From NCBI RefSeq assembly GCF_007989825.1, contig NZ_BJUA01000002.1, positions 186,001 through 250,000 of the forward strand: a DNA stretch of 64,000 nucleotides, written 5' to 3'. The notes beneath the pieces are model-generated. The model did no database searches. It saw only the letters and a program-made list of their open reading frames with translations, and was not told the DNA's origin. Both the position numbers and the translations under genes were made by a program. The number at the start of each line of letters is the position of its first letter. Position 1 is the first letter of the stretch. This DNA comes from Cellulomonas persica. GTDB lineage: Bacteria > Actinomycetota > Actinomycetes > Actinomycetales > Cellulomonadaceae. This document shows, piece after piece, positions 8,256-16,634 of this stretch.

Positions 8256-11009
8256 ATGCGGATGACTCGCAGGGGGCCGGGCGACCGGCACGGAACGTCG
8301 AGACGGACAGGGCAGCGAGGGACCGAGCAGCGAGCGACACGGCAGCGAAGGGCGGCGGCGATGATGACGGGAACGGCGCTCGTCGTGGGTGCGGCAGCCC
8401 TGCCGTCCACAGCGTCCGCGGCGGACGGCCCGGCCGCGGACCCGTGGGTGTCGACCATCCCCGAGGGCTACCACCGGTTCACCGCACCCCAGGCCGACGT
8501 CGAGGAGATCGTCGGCACCCGCCCCGCGGTGCTCGAGCTGCAGGGGAACATCGGCCCGAGCGGCACGTGGTCCGACCTCGCGATGGACCCGAGCGGGTCG
8601 AGCTACCACGCGACGGTCGGCCCGCTCGCACCGGGCCTGTACTACTACCAGTACACGGCGACCGAGGCGGACCGGACCAAGCACTCCTTCCGCACCCCCG
8701 GCACGCCCGTGGCGGTGACCTCCCACCCGGCGTGGAACACGCTGTTCGTGCCGGGGCCGTCGGTCCAGTGGATGGCGGACCTGCCGTCGGGCGGCACGGT
8801 CGACGAGCTCACCTACGACAGCCCCGTGACCGACGACGAGACGACGACGCTCGTCTGGACCCCGCCGGGCTACGACGGCGACCGCGTGGACCCGTACCCC
8901 GTGCTCTACCTGCTCGCGGACTCCAGCCAGACCTTCCGCGAGTGGGCCGAGCTCGGCCGCGTCCCGCAGGTGCTGGACAACCTCGCGGCCGAGGGGCGCC
9001 TCGAGCCCATGGTCGTCGTCATGGCACAGGTGAGCGGCAGCGACCCGCGCACCGAGCTGCTCGACGGCGTCGTCGCCGCGACTCGCGACGCGTACCACGT
9101 GGCGGGGGACGGCAGCGGTCAGGCCGTCGCGGGGATCCGGGCGGGCGCGCAGCAGGCGCTCACCGTGCTCCGCAGCGACCCAGGGACGTTCGGCGCGGTC
9201 GGGTCGTTCTCCGGCCGTCTCACCGGCACGATCAGCGCGTCCACCGCTCGTGAGATCAACGACGGCACGGACCTGCTGCGCATCTACGTGGGCAACGTGC
9301 TCGACCCGGCGTACAACCAGAACGACGCGCTCCTGAAGACGCTCGCCCGCGCGGGCGTCGAGCACGACTTCGACGGCGTCGACCCCGCGCAGGGCGGCAC
9401 CTGGGACACGTGGCGCTCCGGGCTGCGCGACTTCGCCTCCCGCGTGTTCCAGGACGACCCGGGCCACGAGCCGCGCGACGGCCACCGGCCGCTCGACGGG
9501 CCGTACACCGCGCCCGCGCCGGGGTCGATCACGCTCCCGCACGTGGACGAGCACGGCATCGTGACGTTCGAGACGGGCACGCAGTGGGCCGACGCGAAGG
9601 ACGTCACGGTCTGGGCGAACTGGGCACCGAACGGTGCCTGGTTCCGGGTGCCGATGACGAAGGTCGGCGATCGCTGGCGCGTCTCGATGGGGCCGCTCGA
9701 CGGCTTCTACTACTACCGGTACGTGGTGGACGGCGTCGACGAGAAGGACCCCGAGGACACGGTCAACACCCTCACCGGCGTCAGCCCGCTGTTCGTGCCG
9801 GGCAAGACCGACCACATGCTCGGCGACGTGCCCGCCGGGCAGGGCGGAGACCTGTCGGTGCTCACGTACGACAGTGCCGTAGCGAACGAGGAGCGGTCCG
9901 CGTACGTGTGGACCCCGCCCGGCTACGACGCGGACCGCGCCGAGCCATACCCGGTCCTGTACCTCAACCACGGCGGAGGCCAGAGCTGGGGCGACTGGGT
10001 CGAGGTCGGTCGGGCCAAGCAGATCCTCGACCACCACTCGATCGACGGCGCGATCGTGCCGATGGTCGTCGTGATGGGGAACGGCAACGTGCCCGACTTC
10101 CCGGCGGAGCTGCTCGACAACCTGGCACCCGCGGCGCGCGCGAAGTACAACATCGCGTCCGACCCGGACCACCAGGCACTCGCCGGCCTGTCCCTGGGCG
10201 CCCTGCGCACCCTGGACACATGGCTGACCCGCCCCGGTCAGTTCGGCTGGATCGGGGCGTTCTCCGGCGGTCTGTTCTTCGGGGCGCCCGAGTTCGACGC
10301 GGCAGCGGTGAACAAGAACACGCGCCTGGCCCGGATCTACACGGGCGACGTCTTCGACTTCGCCTACCAGTCGGTGATGGACACGATGGACCTGCTGTCC
10401 GAGGCCGGGGTGAAGTACGAGTTCGCCGGCGTCACGCCCGGGCCGCACGGGTTCGACACGTGGCAGGCGAACCTCATCGACTTCGTCCCGCGGCTGTTCC
10501 GCGAGGTGCCGCCCGAGGGCATCGAGCTGCGGGCCGTCGTCCCGGAGCAGGAGGAGGGCGTCCTGGCTCTGTCCGTGGCCGACCACGGCGACGGCGTCAC
10601 GCTCACGCCCGCCACCCACGCCGGTGACCGGCTGCGGTTCCGGGGTGCGCTGCCCGCCGTGACCGTGACGGACTCGCGGACCGTGGCCCAGGCGGGCGCG
10701 AGCGGGTGGGCGGTCGCCGGTCAGGCGCACACGTTCACGTCCGACACGCGGGTGTTCGGTGCCGAGCACCTCGGGTGGAGCCCGCGCGTGGGCACCCCAC
10801 GCCCGGGTCTCGCCGCGGGCGCCGCACGGGCGACCTTCCTGAGCGGCGGGCAGGGGCTCGTCGTGCCGGGTCGGCTCGCCTCGGCGACACCCGAGGGGCG
10901 GTTCGGCTCGGCCACGCTGGGCGCGGACCTCACGCTCGAGGTGCCGGTCGACACCGCGCCGGGCAGCTACGCCGGGACGCTGACCCTGACCCTGTTCCCG
11001 GTCGACTGA
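8256..11009 (+). CDS. Secreted tandem CE1-like esterase with C-terminal WxL-like domain
   Basis: The 917-residue protein has an Arg-rich start and a hydrophobic segment ending in ASA near residue 55, so it is probably exported. Two repeats follow, each an E-set (CBM48-like) sandwich plus an esterase-D/CE1 fold: residues about 85-400 and 430-752. Repeat 2 keeps the nucleophile elbow GLSLG with Ser646. Repeat 1 has GIRAG with Arg295 in that place and is probably inactive. Residues about 760-917 resemble the WxL surface-attachment domain: VTDSR, GW818AV and a closing LEVP...GSYAGTLTLTL strand. Members of the CE1 family include feruloyl and acetyl-xylan esterases. An ATG beside a GTG after GAGGAG was chosen as start; an ATG at 8361 is possible. 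A DUF916-type partner follows. Confidence 0.8.
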   Translation: MRMTRRGPGDRHGTSRRTGQRGTEQRATRQRRAAAMMTGTALVVGAAALPSTASAADGPAADPWVSTIPEGYHRFTAPQADVEEIVGTRPAVLELQGNIGPSGTWSDLAMDPSGSSYHATVGPLAPGLYYYQYTATEADRTKHSFRTPGTPVAVTSHPAWNTLFVPGPSVQWMADLPSGGTVDELTYDSPVTDDETTTLVWTPPGYDGDRVDPYPVLYLLADSSQTFREWAELGRVPQVLDNLAAEGRLEPMVVVMAQVSGSDPRTELLDGVVAATRDAYHVAGDGSGQAVAGIRAGAQQALTVLRSDPGTFGAVGSFSGRLTGTISASTAREINDGTDLLRIYVGNVLDPAYNQNDALLKTLARAGVEHDFDGVDPAQGGTWDTWRSGLRDFASRVFQDDPGHEPRDGHRPLDGPYTAPAPGSITLPHVDEHGIVTFETGTQWADAKDVTVWANWAPNGAWFRVPMTKVGDRWRVSMGPLDGFYYYRYVVDGVDEKDPEDTVNTLTGVSPLFVPGKTDHMLGDVPAGQGGDLSVLTYDSAVANEERSAYVWTPPGYDADRAEPYPVLYLNHGGGQSWGDWVEVGRAKQILDHHSIDGAIVPMVVVMGNGNVPDFPAELLDNLAPAARAKYNIASDPDHQALAGLSLGALRTLDTWLTRPGQFGWIGAFSGGLFFGAPEFDAAAVNKNTRLARIYTGDVFDFAYQSVMDTMDLLSEAGVKYEFAGVTPGPHGFDTWQANLIDFVPRLFREVPPEGIELRAVVPEQEEGVLALSVADHGDGVTLTPATHAGDRLRFRGALPAVTVTDSRTVAQAGASGWAVAGQAHTFTSDTRVFGAEHLGWSPRVGTPRPGLAAGAARATFLSGGQGLVVPGRLASATPEGRFGSATLGADLTLEVPVDTAPGSYAGTLTLTLFPVD

Positions 11010-11081
11010 CCCGACCAGCACCGACCGCCGCGCGGCGGGCGCCCACCGGGTGTCCCGCCGCGCGGCGGCACTGGAGACCTC

Positions 11082-12260
11082 ATGCGCACCGCTTCCCACC
11101 GCATCGCTGCTGCACGCGTCCTGGCAGGCGCCGCTCTCGCCGCGTGCGCGCTGCTGGCCGGCCCCGCCGTCCCAGCGGTCGCCGCACCGGACCCGTCGGT
11201 GTCGGCGACGCCCGCACCCACGGGCACCGTCACGTGGACGGTGCAGCCGGCCACGGCCGACGGGCCGGACGGCCGGATCTCGCTGCGCCACGTGCTCGAC
11301 CCCGGCGCGTCCGTCGAGGAGCACGTCGCGGTCACGAACTTCAGCGACCGCGACGCGACCTTCGTGCTGTACGCCGGCGACGGCGTGGTCGGCGACACCG
11401 GCGACTTCGACGTGCCGTTCGGGCCGGACAGCCGCCAGGACGCGGGCGCATGGGTCGAGCTCGGCGAGGTCGAGGGGGCGCAGCGCCTCGACGACGGGCG
11501 CCTGCAGCTCACGCTCGGTCCGTCCTCGACGGTTCTGGTGCCGCTGACGATCAGCGTGCCCGCCGACGCGGCGCCGGGGGACCACCCCGCCGGCGTGGTG
11601 GCCGAGCTCGTCGACGGCGGGTCCGAGGTCAGGCTCGCGGCGCGCGTCGGCACGCGGCTGCACCTGCGTGTCTCGGGGGACATCCAGGCCTCCGTGGTCG
11701 CCGACGAGGTGGACGCGCGGTGGGAGCCGTCATGGAACCCGTTCGGACCGGGCGCCGTGCGGGTCCGGTACGTCGTGCGCAACGCGGGCGACGTGCGGCT
11801 CGGGGCGCGGTCCACGGTGCAGCTCGCGGGGCCCGGCGACACCGGCTCCGCGGAGGCGGTCAGCGAGGTCCGTGAGGTCCTGCCGGACCGTTCCGCGCTC
11901 GTGGAGGTGACGCTCCCGGTGTGGCCGCTGCTGCGGGCGAGCGGCGGCGTCGAGGTCACGCCGCTCGTCGTGGGCGAGGACGTCGTCGAGGTGAAGCTGG
12001 AGCGCACCACGGCCGCGGTCGCGGTGTGGACGCCGCCGTGGTCGCAGCTCGCGCTGGTGCTCCTCGTCGTCGCAGGCGTGCTCCTGGTGCGGTGGCTGCG
12101 ACGGCGCTCCGCGCGGCGCGTGCAGGCGCACGTCGCCGCGGCCCTCGCCGCGGCGGGGGTGGACCCAGCGCGTGCAGCCGGTCCGTCGGGAGCGGGACCC
12201 CGTGAGCCGGACCGGGCGGGCCGGTCGGTCGGGACGCGCGCCGACGAGGCGACGCCCTGA
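11082..12260 (+). CDS. DUF916-type (WxL-interacting) membrane-anchored surface protein
   Basis: This 392-residue protein has a signal peptide ending near residue 34 and two beta-sandwich regions. The first (about 70-180) has the DUF916 pattern: DPGASVEEHVAVTNFSDRDATF, then STVLVPLTISVPADAAPGDHPAGV. The second (about 200-300) is a NAGDVRLGARSTV sandwich like those that follow DUF916 in actinobacteria. A single transmembrane helix near 319-341 is followed by an Arg-rich cytoplasmic tail. In Firmicutes, DUF916 proteins hold WxL proteins at the peptidoglycan. Its place directly after a WxL-like esterase fits that role. It was named from fold pattern; no enzymatic residues are visible. Confidence 0.75.
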   Translation: MRTASHRIAAARVLAGAALAACALLAGPAVPAVAAPDPSVSATPAPTGTVTWTVQPATADGPDGRISLRHVLDPGASVEEHVAVTNFSDRDATFVLYAGDGVVGDTGDFDVPFGPDSRQDAGAWVELGEVEGAQRLDDGRLQLTLGPSSTVLVPLTISVPADAAPGDHPAGVVAELVDGGSEVRLAARVGTRLHLRVSGDIQASVVADEVDARWEPSWNPFGPGAVRVRYVVRNAGDVRLGARSTVQLAGPGDTGSAEAVSEVREVLPDRSALVEVTLPVWPLLRASGGVEVTPLVVGEDVVEVKLERTTAAVAVWTPPWSQLALVLLVVAGVLLVRWLRRRSARRVQAHVAAALAAAGVDPARAAGPSGAGPREPDRAGRSVGTRADEATP

Positions 12261-12347
12261 CCTCCCCGAGGTGGCCGGCCGGGCCGACGTCGGCCGCCTC
12301 GCAGGTGCGCTGGACGACGCACCCGGCGAGCGTGCGGTGAGTCGCTG

Positions 12348-12432
12348 TGGTGCCCCCGGAGGGACTCGAACCCTCATGCCTCGCGGCGCTCGATTTTGAG
12401 TCGAGTGCGTCTGCCAGTTCCGCCACGGGGGC
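12348..12432 (-). tRNA. tRNA-Leu (anticodon CAA)
   Basis: The minus strand folds as a class II tRNA. The acceptor stem is GCCCCCG/CGGGGGC, followed by A73 and an encoded CCA (12350-12348). The anticodon stem CTCGA/TCGAG encloses the loop CTCAAAA, giving anticodon CAA for the UUG codon. A 13-base variable arm and a T-arm GAGGG-TTCGAGT-CCCTC follow. Confidence 0.95.
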
Positions 12433-12557
12433 GCGGTTCGCCACCCTATCGGGTCGGCCCCGAGCGACGCGGCCGCGAGCGGCCGCAGGGGCGGCGTGAA
12501 CGGGCTCACACGGCGCGACAGCGGTGCGACGACGCGCCCGCCCAGTACGCTGTGTCC

Positions 12558-13217
12558 GTGACCAAGGACGCCACCCCCGATCCCGCCCAGGCAACGCCCG
12601 ACCTGGAGCCCGCGGCCCCGAGCGCGCCGTCGAGCGGGCGCCCGGCCCGACGTGCGGTCGTCGCCGAGGACGAGGCCCTCATCCGCATGGACGTCGTCGA
12701 GACGCTGCGCGACGCGGGCTTCGACGTGGTCGGCGAGGCGGGGGACGGCGAGCAGGCGGTGGCGCTCGCGACCGAGCTCAAGCCCGACGTCGTCGTCATG
12801 GACGTGAAGATGCCGGTGCTCGACGGCATCTCGGCCGCTGAGCGCATCGCGAAGGAGCACGTCGCCCCGGTCGTCCTGCTCACGGCGTTCTCCCAGACCG
12901 AGCTCGTCGAGCGGGCGCGCGACGCCGGCGCGATGGCCTACGTCGTCAAGCCGTTCTCGCCCGCGGACCTGCTGCCGGCCGTCGAGATCGCGATCTCCCG
13001 CTACGCGCAGATCAGCGCGCTCGAGTCCGAGGTCGCCGACCTGTCCGAGCGGTTCGAGACCCGCAAGCGCGTGGACCGCGCCAAGGGGCTGCTGATGACC
13101 AAGGGCATGACCGAGCCCGAGTCGTTCCGGTGGATCCAGAAGACGTCCATGGACCGGCGTCTGACGATGCGTGAGGTCGCCGACGCCGTGATCGAGCAGA
13201 TCGGCGGCGGTTCCTGA
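12558..13217 (+). CDS. pdtaR: ANTAR-domain response regulator (PdtaR-like)
   Basis: The 219-residue protein has a Pro/Ala-rich lead of about 30 residues. The receiver domain has acidic residues EDE at 37-39, the phosphorylation site Asp82 in VVMDVKMP and a YVVKPF lysine. A coiled coil and an ANTAR RNA-binding domain follow (RAKGLLMTKGMTE ... RRLTMREVADAVIE). ANTAR regulators bind twin hairpins in mRNA leaders and stop termination. PdtaR with its kinase PdtaS is the widespread actinobacterial example; no kinase is in this window. TACGCT lies six bases before the GTG, suggesting a leaderless transcript. Confidence 0.9.
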   Translation: MTKDATPDPAQATPDLEPAAPSAPSSGRPARRAVVAEDEALIRMDVVETLRDAGFDVVGEAGDGEQAVALATELKPDVVVMDVKMPVLDGISAAERIAKEHVAPVVLLTAFSQTELVERARDAGAMAYVVKPFSPADLLPAVEIAISRYAQISALESEVADLSERFETRKRVDRAKGLLMTKGMTEPESFRWIQKTSMDRRLTMREVADAVIEQIGGGS

Positions 13218-13236
13218 GCCCCGAGCCGCACGGCTC

Positions 13237-13285
13237 CTGAGCCCCCGTCCGCCCCGGTCCTCGACCGGAGGCGGCGGGGGCTCAG
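13237..13285. terminator. Shared terminator between pdtaR and the EEP hydrolase
   Basis: CTGAGCCCCCG-t-CCGCC (13237-13253) pairs with GGCGGCGGGGGCTCAG (13270-13285), with one bulged T. The stem lies between converging genes and includes the minus-strand stop codon. It could work in both directions. There is no U tract, as is usual in high-GC genomes. Confidence 0.7.
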
Positions 13286-14061
13286 TCGTGCGTGGGCGCG
13301 GTCAGCTCGACGTCGACGACGAGCGCCCGGTGGTCCGACACCCCGGTCGCGACGGACCGCGCCGGGCCGGTCGCGGCGACGGGGCCGTCGGCGAGCACGT
13401 GGTCGATCTGCGACGTCGGCGCGTGCACGGGGTACGTGAGCGCATCCGCGAGCGAGGTCAGCCCGGTGACGCGCGCCGCGGTCGTCGGCCCGAGGTTGAG
13501 GTCGCCCAGGACGACGAGCGGGCGCGGCAGGTCGACGACCGCGTCGACGAGGTGGCGCGCCTGCGCCGCGTTCTGCCCGGACATGAACGACAGGTGCGCG
13601 CAGACCGCGGTGAGCGGGCCGTCCGGCGTGTCGAGCGTGGCGACCACGGCCGCCCGGGGGTGGTCGTGGATCGGCCGGGGCAGCCGCCGGCCGGACCGGT
13701 GTGCCCACGTGACCCCGCGACGCCGGGGGAGCCGCACCGTGCGCCACGCCGCGACCGGGTAGCGCGTGAGGAGGGCGACCCCGTACGCAGGCCCGCTCGG
13801 GGCCTCGTCGTGCCTCGGCTCACGCCACAGCCCGACCGGACCGCGCAGCGTCACCGCCAGACGCGCGTCGGCCGCGCCCATCGCCTCGGCCGCGACCGCG
13901 GTCAGGTCGGCACGGCTCGAGCGCAGCTGGCGGTGGTCGACCTCCTGGAGCGCGAGGACGTCGGCGTCGAGGGCACGGACCGCGTCCGCGAACCGTGCGA
14001 CGTCCACCCGACGTGAGCCGGAGACGCGGCCGTGCTGCACGTTGAAGGTCACCAGACGCAT
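13282..14061 (-). CDS. Endonuclease/exonuclease/phosphatase-fold hydrolase
   Basis: The 259-residue product is a member of the metal-dependent EEP superfamily. It starts TFNVQHGR (the Asn motif), then has ALQEVD with the metal-binding Glu, VCAHLSF, LGDLNLGP with the Asp-x-Asn pair, IDHVLA and a final SDHRALVV. These are all the catalytic blocks. Substrates of the family range from DNA to phospholipids and phosphosugars, so the substrate here is unknown. The ATG at 14061 was chosen because the domain begins there and because CACAAT lies six bases upstream, a leaderless pattern. No signal peptide is visible. Confidence 0.85.
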   Translation of the reverse strand: MRLVTFNVQHGRVSGSRRVDVARFADAVRALDADVLALQEVDHRQLRSSRADLTAVAAEAMGAADARLAVTLRGPVGLWREPRHDEAPSGPAYGVALLTRYPVAAWRTVRLPRRRGVTWAHRSGRRLPRPIHDHPRAAVVATLDTPDGPLTAVCAHLSFMSGQNAAQARHLVDAVVDLPRPLVVLGDLNLGPTTAARVTGLTSLADALTYPVHAPTSQIDHVLADGPVAATGPARSVATGVSDHRALVVDVELTAPTHD

Positions 14062-14202
14062 GCGTCGATTGTGGCGCGGCGACGCTCGGCAGGCGCCTCG
14101 GACCGTCTCCCGGGTCGGAAGCACACGTCTCAGCCAGCGAACAGGCCCTTTCGGGTGAGCGGTTTCATCACAGGTTGGCAACGAAGCGTCGGACGATCTT
14201 GG

Positions 14203-14236
14203 CGGATACATCCCGGATACAAACGATGGTTACCGT
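14203..14236 (+). promoter_or_regulatory. livK promoter region with direct repeat
   Basis: CGGATACA occurs twice (14203-14210 and 14214-14221), exactly 11 bases apart, so both copies face the same side of the helix. A TACCGT -10 hexamer lies at 14231-14236. The repeat covers the -35 zone, where an activator or repressor might bind. No -35 consensus was seen. Confidence 0.45.
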
Positions 14237-14308
14237 CGCGTCACGTTTGCACCGGGTACCGATCCCTCGGGCCCCGGGACGCACCCCTCACGGAGAGGTT
14301 GAACGCCC

Positions 14309-15616
14309 ATGGTTCGTTCTCATCACGCGATGAAGGCCGCGGCTCTCGCCGGCGCGGTCGCGCTGGTCCTGACCGCCTGTGGCGACAGCGGCTCGTCCGA
14401 CGACGAGACCCCCGACGCCGCCGCCAGCACCGAGGCCTCCGGCTCGGGCGGCGGTGAGGGCGGCGCGCTGGTCATCGGCACGCTCCTGCCGCAGACGGGT
14501 TCGCTCGCCTTCCTCGGCCCGCCCGAGATCGCCGGTGTGGACCTCGCGGTGAAGGAGATCAACGAGAACGGCGGCATCAACGGAGAGGACGTCGTCGTCA
14601 AGCACGCCGACTCCTCGGACGCCGACCACGCGGACGTCGCGCCGCAGTCGTGGACCGACCTCCAGAGCCAGGGCGTCCAGGCGGTCATCGGTGCCGCCTC
14701 GTCGTCCGTGACGCAGCTCGTCGTCGACGACATCACCAACGCCGAGGTCGTCATGGTCTCGCCCGCCAACACGGCGACGAGCCTGTCCGGCTACAGCCCG
14801 TTCTACTTCCGCACCGCACCCCCGGACACGGTGCAGGGATCGGCGCTCGGCAACCTGATCGTCGAGGACGGCATCGAGAACCTCGGCGTCCTGGTCTTCA
14901 ACGAGGAGTACGGCACGTCGCTGCGCGACGTCGTCAAGGAGACGGTCGAGGGCGCCGGTGTCACGGTGACGTACGGCAACCAGGGCGAGGAGTTCGACCC
15001 GACCGCCTCGTCGTTCGCCGACCCGGTCGCGGGCGTCATGACGTCCAACGGCGGTGCGGCGCCCGACGGCATCGCCATCATCGCGTTCGAGCAGACGAAG
15101 TCGATCGTCCCCGAGCTCGTCGCGGCCGGCTACCAGGGCCGCGTCTACATGGTCGACGGCAACACGGCCGACTACTCGAAGGACTTCGAGGCCGGCACGC
15201 TCGCCGCGTGGACGACTCAGGGCACCACGCCCGGCGCCTACCCGGACGACTCCTTCAAGGAGCGCATGCTCACGGTCGACCCCGACCTGAAGGACTACGC
15301 GTACGGCCCCGAGTCGTACGACGCGGCCATCCTCATCGCGCTCGCCGCGCTCAAGGGCGGTGGCGTCGACGGCGCGACGATCCAGAAGAACATGGCGGCC
15401 GTCTCGGGCGCCGACGGCGGCACGGAGTGCGAGGGCTTCAAGGAGTGCGCCGACCTCATCGCGAAGGGTGAGGACATCGACTACAAGGCGGCGTCGGGTG
15501 CTGGTCCGTTCAACGCCGACAACGACCCGTCGTCGGCGTTCATCGGGATCTTCCAGTACAACGACGACAACACCTACACCTGGCAGAAGGCGGTCGAGGG
15601 CTCCGTCACCGAGTGA
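14309..15616 (+). CDS. livK: Branched-chain amino acid ABC transporter substrate-binding lipoprotein
   Basis: This is a 435-residue extracytoplasmic receptor of the LivJ/LivK family. The signal ends in a lipobox LTAC with Cys24 as the lipidated residue, followed by a Ser/Asp/Gly-rich linker. The Leu/Ile/Val-binding fold follows (GTLLPQTGSLAFLGPPEIAGVDLAVKEIN). It delivers Leu, Ile, Val or related ligands to the LivHMGF permease. A GGAGAGG site precedes the ATG. It lies on the plus strand and converges on livHMGF, so binding protein and permease have separate promoters. The specificity is inferred from the family. Confidence 0.92.
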   Translation: MVRSHHAMKAAALAGAVALVLTACGDSGSSDDETPDAAASTEASGSGGGEGGALVIGTLLPQTGSLAFLGPPEIAGVDLAVKEINENGGINGEDVVVKHADSSDADHADVAPQSWTDLQSQGVQAVIGAASSSVTQLVVDDITNAEVVMVSPANTATSLSGYSPFYFRTAPPDTVQGSALGNLIVEDGIENLGVLVFNEEYGTSLRDVVKETVEGAGVTVTYGNQGEEFDPTASSFADPVAGVMTSNGGAAPDGIAIIAFEQTKSIVPELVAAGYQGRVYMVDGNTADYSKDFEAGTLAAWTTQGTTPGAYPDDSFKERMLTVDPDLKDYAYGPESYDAAILIALAALKGGGVDGATIQKNMAAVSGADGGTECEGFKECADLIAKGEDIDYKAASGAGPFNADNDPSSAFIGIFQYNDDNTYTWQKAVEGSVTE

Positions 15617-15635
15617 TCGTCCGCTGAGCTGACGA

Positions 15636-15675
15636 CGTCGGCCCCGGTGGTCCCTGGTGACCACCGGGGCCGACG
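15636..15675. terminator. Strong hairpin terminator after livK
   Basis: A perfect 16-base stem is formed by 15636-15651 and 15660-15675 around an eight-base loop. It lies 20 bases after the livK stop. Its symmetry allows it to act in both directions. Confidence 0.85.
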
Positions 15676-15752
15676 CGCGTCCGGGGGACGGACCGGGCAC
15701 ACGGGGGCGTGTGTGCCGCTCCGGTCGGGCGGCGGACGCGGCGGGTACGCCA

Positions 15753-15789
15753 GAGGGGCCCGGGCCGCTGATGCGTCCCCGGGCCCCTC
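15753..15789. terminator. Hairpin terminator after livF
   Basis: GAGGGGCCCGGG (15753-15764) pairs perfectly with CCCGGGCCCCTC (15778-15789). It sits 12 bases beyond the livF stop on the minus strand. With the preceding hairpin it insulates the converging liv units. Confidence 0.8.
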
Positions 15790-15800
15790 GTCGTGTGAGG

Positions 15801-16634
15801 TCAGGCCTCCGGTGCGTCCTGCGTCCGGGCGTCCGTGGCTGCGGGGTCCTTCGCCGCGGCCTCGACGTCCGTCGCGAGAGTCCCCAGGTACAGCTGGATC
15901 ACCTTGGGGTCGTGCATGAGCTCGCGCCCGGGACCGGAGTAGGCGTTGCGGCCCTGGTCGAGCACGTAGGCGCGGTCGCAGATCTGCAGGCAGCGCCGGG
16001 CGTTCTGCTCGACGATGACGATCGACACGCCCGCCTTGTTGATCTTGCGGGTGCGCAGGAACGCCTCGTCCTGCCGGACGGGGGACAGGCCGGCCGACGG
16101 CTCGTCGAGCAGCAGCACCGACGGCTCCATCATGAGCGCGCGACCCATCGCGACCATCTGGCGCTCACCTCCCGACAGCGAGCCGGCCCGCTGACGGCGG
16201 CGCTCCGCCAGGGCGGGGAAGATGTCCGTGACGAACTCGAACCGCTCCGCGAAGCGCTTGTGGTCCTGGAAGATCCCCATCTGCAGGTTCTCCTCGATGG
16301 TGAGCGAGGGGAACACGTTGTTGGTCTGCGGTACGAACCCGACCCCGCGGCGCACGAGCTTGTCCGCGCGCTGGTTGGTGATGTCGTCGCCGCCGAGCGT
16401 CACCGACCCCGCGCGGATCGGGACGAGGCCGAACAGCGCCTTGAGCAGCGTCGACTTGCCGGCGCCGTTCGGGCCGATGATCCCGACGAGCTCACCGGGG
16501 TGCAGCACGAGGTTGCAGCCGTTGAGGATGTCGACGCCGGGCAGATAACCCGCGTAGAGGTCGCGAGCATCGAGCAGAGGCTCTCCGTCGGGCGCTCCGC
16601 GGTGCACCTCGGGTGACGTGGTCTGCGTCGTCAC
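15801..16634 (-). CDS. livF: Branched-chain amino acid ABC transporter ATP-binding protein LivF
   Basis: This 277-residue ATPase has Walker A GPNGAGKST, signature LSGGERQMV and Walker B VLLLDEPSAG. The GTG start shares four bases with the livG stop (GTGA), so the two ATPases are probably made in equal amounts. It energises uptake with LivG on the inner face of the membrane. It is the last gene of livHMGF. The first 18 residues are not part of the family core. Confidence 0.93.
   Translation of the reverse strand: MTTQTTSPEVHRGAPDGEPLLDARDLYAGYLPGVDILNGCNLVLHPGELVGIIGPNGAGKSTLLKALFGLVPIRAGSVTLGGDDITNQRADKLVRRGVGFVPQTNNVFPSLTIEENLQMGIFQDHKRFAERFEFVTDIFPALAERRRQRAGSLSGGERQMVAMGRALMMEPSVLLLDEPSAGLSPVRQDEAFLRTRKINKAGVSIVIVEQNARRCLQICDRAYVLDQGRNAYSGPGRELMHDPKVIQLYLGTLATDVEAAAKDPAATDARTQDAPEA

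Noticed and set aside
7950..11663. Open frame of 1237 codons on the minus strand opposite the esterase
   Set aside because: Composition is that of a shadow frame, and the plus-strand protein has clear domains and a signal sequence.
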